Shown: piece by piece, positions 55,841 to 64,000 of the stretch
How positions within the stretch are numbered: position 1 is the stretch's first letter
Layout of the letters: every line of letters begins with the position of its first letter
Assembly (NCBI GenBank): GCA_963971575.1
Contig: OZ020611.1
Coordinates: 59,987,381-60,051,380, forward strand
Source of the DNA: Liopterus haemorrhoidalis
Lineage: Eukaryota; Arthropoda; Insecta; Coleoptera; Dytiscidae
Length of the DNA: 64,000 bases
Direction of reading: 5' to 3'
The notes under the pieces: generated by a model
What the model was told of the DNA's origin: nothing
Databases searched by the model: none
Seen by the model: the letters and a program-made list of their open reading frames with translations, nothing else
Position numbers and translations under genes: made by a program

Positions 55841-57470
55841 TTGAAACATTAAAAGTTACTAGTTTTCAAAATAATGTTTCGCTTAAATCACAAACAGTCT
55901 TCAACAGACCACAAATTTTTAAACTTGCTGTCAAGTGTCAAAAATGACAGTAATACAGATTTTCTTTTGTTTCTTGACTATCTCCAACATGTCCCACATT
56001 GCTGTCTTTCTTTTCCACGGCTTACTTTGACGTAAATAAGTTATCTTATCGACCATTCATTTGAGCAAAGCAATATTTTATTTGTGCGGACATGAATTGA
56101 AATTTAATTCGTAAAATGCATGTGTTGCTGCTCTCAAATATGATTTATTATTAATCTAACCATGCCCGAGCCCTGATTATTAAATCATCTTATGAACAGA
56201 AAACCATAGTTTGCATAGCATGCATGAAAAAATCATTATTACATGCGGACAAATTTATATGAGTCGATGCGTCTATATCTAGATATAACATTGATATCCC
56301 TATGGTTTATTTCATCATATTAATTGAAAGGCATAGATAGAGAGGATTGGCGTTCGTCTGTCCATCTAAATGACATAGGCTCTTGATTGGAGCCCGTTAT
56401 TATAGTCACTGTCATTTCCGACAGCTTTGTTAATGGCAGCAGGCAGAATACGTGCGCATATGTCGAGAAAGATGCTGAATTTCATGTTACTAACTTTTTA
56501 CTCCCCGGTAATGACGGCCGTTCAGCACTTTCTGATTTGAACACTTTGCACATTTCAACAAAGAGCATTTAACACAGCCTAGTGGGCGTAACAGAACTTT
56601 GAATAAGGAATTTCCCGAGCAGGGCTCCCTTCGCTCCGGTTCAACTTGGTTGAAGATTGCTTATTAATGTAGGAGGCGATGTATTACATATCCTCTTAGA
56701 TGTTTCGGCATTTTGGTGTTTAACAATTTACGTTAAAGACGAGACAGGAAATGAAGTTAACAATTAATTACGCGAAGAAGCAGATCTAATATATTAGTTT
56801 CTAGTAATATAAGATCGATATAAACTTATGCAATAATTATTAATGAGAAATTTTATACCTGCTAAAACAGTTTCAATTGGCAGTATTACATATATATTAG
56901 GGGTGAAGAAAAGTTTCAATAAAGTTGTTGCTTTGTTTTCATAATATATAAAAAAAAATTAATTATCAAAATATTTGCCTTCACTTTCTTTGACCATTCA
57001 TCATCTCCAGAGTAATTTGAGAATTTTTGCGCAAAAAAGTTGGGTATGCGAGCTCAGATTTTTCATTTATATTGATGGCTGACTGTAATGTTCCCATGAA
57101 TTTTTTGGTTTAGTATTGTATACATGATTCATTTTCAAATAACTTCTTACTAAATGTACCTTTATATGTTACCTGGCAGCTGTCCAAAGGTGTCTTTTAC
57201 GTCTGCAGCAGATTTGTAGTCAATAATTTTTGCATATCATCGCTCTACAATATTCTCGGTATTCGAAAAGCATAGTTGGTCACTGACATCATAATTACCG
57301 ACTTCGAAACTAATAATAATAAGTACCTACAGGGAGTCACAAAACCTTAAAAACAAAGCAAATTGATTCGCTCGTTTTAATTGCATTTTGATTTGTTGGA
57401 CCTCATATCAAAAGCAGTGTTGTTTATATAGGTTTTCGTCTGTTCATCTCAAAATACTTTGCCATTATTT
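55841..57470. other. No recognisable gene
   Basis: Mixed AT-rich DNA; a 61-codon frame at 56387-56572 has no known motif. Confidence 0.3.
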
Positions 57471-57632
57471 TTAGGGTTTTGTAGGTATGACCACCAAAAA
57501 ACCCTCATAACGTCACTCATGGGTCTGTCTGTCTGTCTGTCTGTTCGGTAGAAATTGTAGCCAAACGGCTTAACATAGAAAGTTAAAATTTGGCTTGGTT
57601 ATACAACTCTTTGACTGACATATAGGAAAAAT
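57471..57632 (-). mobile_element. GT-family repeat, copy D, left part
   Basis: Starts TTAGGGTTTTGTAGGTATGA, then the (TCTG)n run at 57524-57545, CGGTAGAAATTGTAGCCAAA, ATACAACTCTTTGACTGAC and ATAGGAAAAATA, as in copy C, where it breaks off at the non-LTR insertion. Confidence 0.65.
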
Positions 57633-59748
57633 AAACTCAATTATTATATAGGAAAACTATTGAGAATAAAAAATATCATCTCGAGATATACAAAATTAGA
57701 ACACGTTCAGACTGGTATAATCAAGAGCTTAAAAATCAAAAATCTAAGCTTGACTGTTTATACGAGCTTAGTAAAATTAATATAGAATTTAAAATCTGTT
57801 ATAAACAATATAAAAAACATTACAAATCTAATATAAAAAATGCAAGAAAAACATATTATGATAATATGATACAGACTTCTGATAACAAATCAAAAACCAC
57901 TTGGAACATTATAAGGCAGGAAAGTAATGTTTCTAAATGCAACAAAAAGGTAGAAAGTAATTTAACTTCAGAAGATTTTAACTTGTTTTTTTCCACAGTA
58001 GCGGATCAAACTATCGCAACCATACCAAATATTTCAGTTCCAGATAGTCCTTCTAAAACAATGCATTCCAATTCTTTTTTTCTTTCTCCTGTTGATTCTA
58101 ATGAAATTTTACCAATTATTAAAAATCTTAAAAATAGTTACAGCACAGACATATATAATTTAAATACTATAATTATTAAAGCTTCAACCAACTATATTGT
58201 GGATCCTTTAGTTCATATTAGAAACTGTGCCTTTGATAGCGGGACCTTTCCTTCAGTGCTTAAATTGTCAAAAATCGTTCCAATTTTTAAAAAAGGCGAT
58301 ACTAATGACTCATCAAATTATCGGCCTATTGCACTGACGCCTATTTTTTCAAAAATTTTAGAAATCGCCTTAAAAAACAGATTAGTAAATTATCTAGAAA
58401 AATTTCATTTGTTATCAGAACGTCAGTATGGTTTTAGACCTAAACGATCTACAACGAAAGCAGCCAGTGAACTATTGTCTGATGTCATTAAGGCACTCGA
58501 GAGCGGTCTTCATGTGTCTGCAACTTTTTGTGACCTCACTAAAGCTTTCGATTGTGTCAGTCATTATGAATTGTTACGCAAAATCGAGCGCTATGGATTT
58601 CGTGGGATTGCATTAACTTTAATAAAATCCTATCTTTCGGATAGAAAACAAGTTGTAATGTACAATAACAACACGTCTAACATACTTGCTCTTAATGCAG
58701 GGGTCGGTCAAGGAACGGTGATTGGGCCGTTACTATTCTTATTATTTATAAATGATCTTCCTGATGAAGTAAATGCTAGTACTGTTATGTATGTAGATGA
58801 CACAAATTTTATTAATAGTGGTGTAGATCATGATCATGTTGAACAGAATATAAAAGCTACTATGGATGAAGCTATATTGTGGTTTAATAGGAATAAGCTT
58901 AAACTTAATGAAAATAAAACTTCCCATTTAGTTTTTAGTCTCAACAGATCTTTCCACAATGATCATCTGTATCATGTTCAACATGTAAAATTTTTAGGAT
59001 TTGTGTTAGATGCACAGTTAAATTGGAAAGAACATGTGAAATATGTAGCTAACAAAATTAATTCGTACAACTTTATGCTTTATAAAATCATGAGATACGT
59101 ATCACTACATATAGCAAAAACTGTATATTTTTCATACATACAGTCAGTCATGCAATATGGTGTTATTCTGTGGGGCAATTCTACTGATTCTATTAGAATT
59201 TTCAGAACTCAGAAAAATGCAATAAGAATACTTGGTGGGGTTGCAAGAAGAGCGCATTGTAGACAGATTTTTAAAGAGTTAGGAATATTAAGTTTTCCTT
59301 GCATATATATATTGCAAATGCTATTATATATAAAAGAAAATGGATATTTATTGAATAGTGGAAGCGACCTTCATAACTATAACACCAGAGCCAAATCTGA
59401 TTTTCGTCTACCGAAAATAAGGTTAAATGTTTCAAAGTCTCTTCCTTCATTTATAGGCGTTACCCTATTCAATAAATTACCTATGCATATCAGAGAATTA
59501 AATCTCCAAAAATTTAAAAAAATTATTTTTAAATTCTTATTGAAGAAAATGTACTACAGTATTCAAGAATTTTTAAATGATAATATTGATAGCTGTAATT
59601 TTGTGATTGTATAATTGCGTGCAGCTTATTTATTTATTTATTTTTTTTTGTATATTTGTATATTTGTGTATTTTGACATAATTTAATGTATATTTCTTGT
59701 ATTTGGCAAATTTAATAAATTATTATTATTATTATTATTATTACAAAA
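57633..59748 (+). mobile_element. 5'-truncated non-LTR retrotransposon inside GT copy D
   Basis: Starts within ORF2 at the linker before the RT domain and runs to a short UTR ending in (ATT)n at 59716-59742. GT-family sequence lies on both sides in matching order. No clear target duplication was found at the left border. This holds the best-preserved RT domain in the window. Confidence 0.85.
57635..59614 (+). CDS. ORF2 reverse transcriptase, 659 codons open, 5'-truncated
   Basis: Open from just after a TAA at 57632-57634. Order: linker (RTRSDWYNQELKNQKSK ... NIKNARKTYYDNM); fingers and palm (IVPIFKKGDTNDSSNYRPIA, SERQYGFRPKRSTTKAASEL, FCDLTKAFDCVSHYELLRKI with the first catalytic Asp, GVGQGTVIGPLLFLLFINDL, VMYVDDTNFINS with the catalytic DD pair); thumb (NRNKLKLNENKTSHLVF, VKFLGFVLDAQLNWKEHVKY); tail (YGVILWGNSTDSIRIFRTQK, LHNYNTRAKSDFRLPKI). 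Two unusual residues: GVGQG where the family has GVPQG, and YVDD where most non-LTR elements have YADD. The endonuclease is missing, and an ATG at 57866 is internal, so no normal start exists. CR1/L2-like in the wide sense. Confidence 0.85.
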   Translation, partial: TQLLYRKTIENKKYHLEIYKIRTRSDWYNQELKNQKSKLDCLYELSKINIEFKICYKQYKKHYKSNIKNARKTYYDNMIQTSDNKSKTTWNIIRQESNVSKCNKKVESNLTSEDFNLFFSTVADQTIATIPNISVPDSPSKTMHSNSFFLSPVDSNEILPIIKNLKNSYSTDIYNLNTIIIKASTNYIVDPLVHIRNCAFDSGTFPSVLKLSKIVPIFKKGDTNDSSNYRPIALTPIFSKILEIALKNRLVNYLEKFHLLSERQYGFRPKRSTTKAASELLSDVIKALESGLHVSATFCDLTKAFDCVSHYELLRKIERYGFRGIALTLIKSYLSDRKQVVMYNNNTSNILALNAGVGQGTVIGPLLFLLFINDLPDEVNASTVMYVDDTNFINSGVDHDHVEQNIKATMDEAILWFNRNKLKLNENKTSHLVFSLNRSFHNDHLYHVQHVKFLGFVLDAQLNWKEHVKYVANKINSYNFMLYKIMRYVSLHIAKTVYFSYIQSVMQYGVILWGNSTDSIRIFRTQKNAIRILGGVARRAHCRQIFKELGILSFPCIYILQMLLYIKENGYLLNSGSDLHNYNTRAKSDFRLPKIRLNVSKSLPSFIGVTLFNKLPMHIRELNLQKFKKIIFKFLLKKMYYSIQEFLNDNIDSCNFVIV

Positions 59749-59749
59749 A

Positions 59750-60745
59750 TTTGTAATTATTAAAAAAATTATTTTTAAAAAAATTTTAGTGGTATACCAA
59801 ATGAAACCTCTTAATACGTGGATCAACAAAAAAAAATTATTTATGGAAAATCATTTTATTATGCTGTTTTCGCCAAAAAGGTGTCAACAAACTTTTCTCA
59901 GAGGGGCTGACCTAAAATTCTGAAAAAATCTCCGTAATGAACATTGATGGGAACCAAAATAGTTCAACAGGAATTTTCGATCATATAAGTTTTTCGAAAA
60001 ATTTCGATTTTGATGTTGATAAAAAAAAAAATTTCTTTAAAATTTATTATGTGGTATCAAAAGAAATCTCTTAGGACGTAGATACAGGAATAATAAATAG
60101 CCTTTTGAAATGTGTTTCTCTTCACATGATTTTAGCCAAAAATATGCTAAAAAAGTTCTTGTCCCGCACCCTTTTACCAAAAGGGATTAAACTAAAAATC
60201 TGAAAAAAATTTGGGTAAAGTGTATTGATCTGAGCCGGAAACGTACGAGAGGAAAATTTTATCAGATTATGTTTTTGAAAAATATGGCAGTTTGTATGCT
60301 TTTGACAAAATTAATTATTTTTTTAATACATGGCTAAATTATGGCTAATAATGTTATGGATTTTATGTATTTATAACTAAAATAGTGCGTGTATTTTTTT
60401 AAAATTAAAAATATAAACAAAATAATTTTTTTTTACAAGTTTCGAACTGAGTTACTCACACCAGACCACACTATACTCTACACTGTAAAATAATTCTTAT
60501 TAATCTAATGAAGACTTGAATACAAAATAAATGCAGACAAAAACGCTGGGATTTTTAGCAAATTATTTAAATTTTGTTTAAATAAAATTAAATGGAAGCT
60601 TTTAGTTCTCAAACATCGAATAAAAGTGATTATCTAAAAAAAAAAACTATTGATATTGATGTGATTAAAGAATAAGTATTTCTAGACATCTAGCATTATG
60701 TTGGCTTCTTACACTTATTAAATACCTACAAAACCCAAATTTAAT
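59750..60745 (-). mobile_element. GT-family repeat, copy D, right part with internal duplication
   Basis: Resumes with TACCAAATGAAACCTCTTAA, as copy C does after its corresponding point, and ends TTAAATACCTACAAAACCC. A B-box-like GTTTCGAAC near 60440 marks the decayed tRNA-like module. The first block occurs twice in tandem. Confidence 0.6.
59785..60310. repeat. Tandem duplication of about 260 bp within copy D
   Basis: GTGGTATACCAAATGAAACC ... CCGTAATGAACATTGATGGG and GTGGTATCAAAAGAAATCTC ... GGTAAAGTGTATTGATCTG run in parallel (starts about 59790 and 60050), both followed by a GAAAAAT..CGATTTTGA/GCTTTTGAC end. Confidence 0.55.
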
Positions 60746-60957
60746 ATTTTTGTTATGGCATTAATATATAAAATGAAAAGCAGCGCTCCCAGAACACTTC
60801 CCTGTGGGATTCCTATACCATATGCACAAAAAATAAATTTCTGCGTGCCACCTATGTCGGTTTGTCTGTCTGTGTGTTTAAGATTCAAGATCATCTGCAT
60901 ATATCTTGAGATATATGTACCTGTAAAGACTAAAATGACTATGGATGCCCAGGTCAA
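60743..60957 (-). pseudogene. Short RT fragment (GIPQGS box)
   Basis: The minus strand reads YGIGIPQGSVLGALLFILYI, NAITKI, the conserved box before the YADD motif of non-LTR RTs, preceded by a frame with a (Q/R)TDRQT run that looks like a simple-repeat intrusion. It abuts the end of GT copy D. Confidence 0.55.
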
Positions 60958-60959
60958 AT

Positions 60960-62229
60960 AAATTATTTAAAAAAATAAATAAATATCTCATTTCTTATTG
61001 ATTAAAAAGCAAAAATAGAAATAAATTAAGGAAATAAATCATTTTTATTTTTTGCCATTTTTCAAATACATGCATATTTGCGAGACGTAAATTAATTTTT
61101 TTAAATATAATAAAGTGTATAAAAAAATAATTTGAAACTACAAAATGATTATTTTTCTGTTCAATTCAGTTTTTAATAAGATGCATATTTGTGGGGGGGG
61201 GGGGTTACAGGAAGCGTTACCTAGAAGCTTGAAACATCTAAAATTTTATTTACTTATAATAAAAATATTGTTTAGAATAAATAAGCAAATCCTATCACTT
61301 TTATTAATTTTTTAGAAAAAGGTTTGGGGGACTATGGGCGATCGTACGATAGATCTCCCTTAATCCCAAACGAAATACGGAAACCTCAGCAATAAACATA
61401 ACTGTGACGTCTATCTCATATTTATGTAACCGCTCTTAAAATCATTGCGTAATTTTATTTTTATAATTGTACCCTTCACATGCTTGTTACCGTAACTGAA
61501 CACTCTGCTAGTTCTTCTTTCGTTCTTCGTTCAATATTAGATTCGCACAGATCCATTCAATATAATACCTATTCAAATTCTATAACAAAACGATATTGGA
61601 TAATCCAGTATATAAATTTTGTATCTGGTTTTGTCGAAATAAATCTGATATTAAAATATGCCGTCAGGTTTATTTTCATTTTGAAAGGTGTAAGGGCTGT
61701 TAAATCGAGGAAGTGAAGGAATTATAGTGGCATCCGGATTGCGGTATTGCCAGAGAGGGAAATAAGAAGCTTTGTGAAGCGTTTGTAAATTCAATTATAT
61801 ATTTATACAGTGAGAAACCATGGACGTGATGTGCATTTTACTTCATATCTAAGACACACGTATTTTTTGAAATATTTATATTACGCAAGGACATTTTTCC
61901 AGACGCTTTCACCTCTCTGAAGAATTGGGCTATAAAAAAATCGATTTTCAGTTTTCACTTGGTATAACATAGTTAACACAAGGAATGTTCGAAAATAAGT
62001 TAAGTTACAATTAGAATTAATTAAGCAAAAGAAAACAAAAATTAATACTGCAAGTTTACTGACTTACTTTAAGAATTTTCATTTACTGGTGTCGGGCTGT
62101 TTTAGTTGTTTGAGAATTATTTTTGCGGTGTCGTTTTCAATCTTGTGTGCAACGGTGGCTTTTATGTAAGGGCAAGTAGGCTCCAAGTAAAATATTTACA
62201 TTTTTAAAACATTTAGGTTTTAAACATTT
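60960..62229. other. No recognisable gene
   Basis: AT-rich, with a 13-bp G-run at 61192-61204; a 78-codon frame at 61480-61716 has no motif. Confidence 0.3.
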
Positions 62230-63130
62230 TTAAACATTTTTAGGTTTTTATAGGTATGACCAAAAAAACCTTATACCGTCATTTGGTCGTCTGTCTGTCT
62301 GTCTGTCTGTTCGGTAAAAATTGTACACAAACGGCTAAACCTAGTAAGTTGAAATTTGGCATGCTTATACAACTCTTTAACCCGCCCATAGGAAAAATAC
62401 TAAAACGTCTAAAAAAAATATCCCCCTAAAAATATAAACAAATATCGGCTCATGGAAAAAAAATATTTCTTTTAAATTCTGAGTAGGGTACCAAATGAAA
62501 ACCTCTAGTACGTGGATTAACGATTAATTTTTTATTTTTGCAAAATAAATTATTTTGATGCGTTTTTCTGCCCAAATTGTGCAAAAAAAAATTCCCACAC
62601 CCTGTAGCCCAGATGGTTCAAACAAAAAATCTGAAAAAATTCTGAGTAATGTACATTGATGTGAACCGGAATAGTACAACAGGAATTTTTGATCAAATTA
62701 TGTTTTCGCGCTACACTATACTAGAATAGAAGGCGTATCCTGATGTAATAGTTATGGTGGTCGCTTTTTACCCAAAAAAATAGAGTTCGCTCCCGGCAAG
62801 AGGAGACAATTTTATTTTTTCTGTTTTTTTTTTCATTTTTATTTTGTTTAAATTATTTTTTCAAAATTCTAATTATATTTTGGCAAATTTTACATTTAAT
62901 TTTTAAAAGCGTGTTTCAATGTACACGAAATCAGAGGGGCGGAGCTTATGACTTATAACAACTAATGGAAGTCCTAAGCGCAATTTTCAAAATCCTAATG
63001 AACCTTGATATATAAAAAAAAAATATTTTAACATAAAATTTGTTATGGCATCCCAAATAATCATCATACACATACTAAATACCTGCCAAACCCTGAAATG
63101 TGTGAAAATTCACACTTTATTAATTTAGTT
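62230..63130 (-). mobile_element. GT-family repeat, copy C
   Basis: Inverted relative to copy A: begins TTTTTATAGGTATGACC, (TCTG)n at 62288-62313, TGAAATTTGGCATGCTTATA, GTACGTGGATTAACGATTA, the tRNA-like module, GCGCAATTTTCAAAATCCTA, and ends ATACCTGCCAAACCCTGAAA with TGTGAAAATTCACA. It is close to full length. Confidence 0.65.
62735..62815 (+). other. tRNA-like module inside GT copy C
   Basis: Reads CTGATGTAATAGTTATGGTG, TCGCTTTTTACCC, then AGTTCGCTCCCGGCAAGAGG. The T-arm/B-box part GTTCGCTCCC is good, the A box decayed. Flanks and module match copy B (GAGGAGACAATTTTA; CACTATACTAGAA). Confidence 0.5.
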
Positions 63131-63343
63131 TTTTAATTTTATTAATAATAATAACCTATTTGTCATAATTACAGAGATATAGATATGTAAGGATTTTTAT
63201 TTCATTTTTAATTTAAATCTCTTAAATCTTTAAATCCTAACAGCTTGTTTGTTTTTATACGCTGGGTTTAATTTATACAATCTAACGAATACCGTAATTC
63301 TATATTCTCCGTACGAATGAATATATTGGGACATTGACCAAAG

Positions 63344-63566
63344 CTATAAAATGAGCTACACTAGTACACGAAAAGTATAGCATCTAGCCGAGATTGCGCC
63401 AATTACTGAAAAGTGAATAATTTCCCAATATTTATATTTGTTTAGTTAGTTTAGATTGATATTATTGTGAATAATAAATGAAAATTTAAATATGGATAAA
63501 AGTGAAGATATAGTTTTACGTATTTTTGGTAATATAAGTAAAAATAGATCAATTGAATCTGTATAC
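63344..63566 (+). promoter_or_regulatory. Candidate gene start: TATA box and short first exon
   Basis: CTATAAAATG at 63345-63354 stands about 30 nt before a possible start. ATG at 63492 follows after a 5' leader and reads MDKSEDIVLRIFGNISKNRS, IESVYKQF, stop; G/GTAATA at about 63529 could be a donor. Protein-like composition, but no family and no second exon inside the window. Confidence 0.25.
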
Positions 63567-63914
63567 AAGCAATTTTAACCTATTTACTCTTAATCTAATT
63601 CATATATTAAATATGTTTGTTTTACTGTATCAAATTTATTATTGTTACAAAGTATGGCCTATAATTAAAAAGTTCAGTGCCAACGACGGTTTCAATTTTA
63701 ACATTACAACTGATTTCGACCACGCTACTGTTACTTGTATTTTTTGACGCACTACATCGAAGGCTATTTGCGCCTACACAATCCAATAAATATCATATGG
63801 TTGATTAAACAATCTTTGAAATGAAAATAAAACTCTAATTAGTAAGTTCTTGCATTTTTTAATTTAAATTTTTATTGACCCTCCATTTGTATGTCCTAGA
63901 GCCGCTACTGCATG

Positions 63915-64000
63915 TATATAGTCTTCGTTAGTTTCCTTTTCGCCCCTGTTCTTGCTTCAGCTCTTTCTGAAATTTCTTGTCTCCATGGTTTCCTCAATGT
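63915..64000 (-). pseudogene. Open frame leaving the right edge, possible ORF tail
   Basis: From the edge inward on the minus strand: TLRKPWRQEISERAEARTGA, KRKLTKTIYMQ, stop, then AT-rich DNA with A-runs. Basic composition unlike the surroundings. It may be the end of a transposon or host protein; I do not recognise it. Confidence 0.25.

Overview
This is a strongly AT-rich stretch of nuclear DNA from an arthropod, most likely an insect. I cannot name the species. The basis is the absence of any operon-like layout, the simple repeats, the density and kind of transposons (IS630-Tc1-mariner, piggyBac, PIF/Harbinger, hAT, Penelope-like and several non-LTR lineages) and a short run of the arthropod telomere unit CCTAA. 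No multi-exon host gene can be read with confidence. No bacterial-type system, CRISPR array, operon or viral gene is visible.

Layout. 1-9.1 kb: 3' ends of several non-LTR retrotransposons on both strands and one Harbinger-like element with a transposase tail (1263-2428). 10-19.4 kb: two tRNA-derived SINEs, the first copy of a dispersed repeat (here the GT family, after its GGGTTTTGYAGGTAT end), a candidate promoter near 16.5 kb and more reverse transcriptase (RT) debris. 19.4-22.2 kb: a long, frameshifted non-LTR element on the minus strand. 24.0-27.7 kb: a three-level nest. A mariner-type transposase gene is split at TTAA by an internally deleted piggyBac, which carries a Tc1-like element with 222-bp terminal inverted repeats (TIRs). 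28.4-36.2 kb: several miniature elements with exact target-site duplications (TSDs), a mariner interrupted by a retrotransposon end, a possible promoter split by a miniature element, a SINE with a 12-bp TSD, and a Penelope-like endonuclease tail followed by a hammerhead-like motif. 37-42 kb: more GT-family copies, one holding an LTR-like direct-repeat pair, another split by a non-LTR element. 46.1-52 kb: a 5'-truncated non-LTR element with a perfect 15-bp TSD, further RT debris and a gutted mariner. 52-56 kb: a 1.2-kb TIR element and a hAT derivative with a zinc-finger fragment. 57.5-60.7 kb: a GT-family copy split by the best-preserved RT reading frame in the window (659 codons). 62.2-63.1 kb: another GT copy. 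At the right edge are a weak candidate gene start and an open frame leaving the window.

How the parts relate. The nesting gives relative ages: mariner-like gene, then piggyBac, then Tc1; GT-family copies, then non-LTR insertions (57.6 and 39.9 kb); miniature element, then hAT miniature element (32.6 kb). Most coding remnants carry stops or frameshifts. The two open RT frames (46.5-47.6 and 57.6-59.6 kb) are both 5'-truncated. The least explained object is the GT family: seven full or partial copies, several with a tRNA-like module at the same internal place but apparently of different origin. All boundaries come from reading the sequence by eye, and no database or folding program was run.
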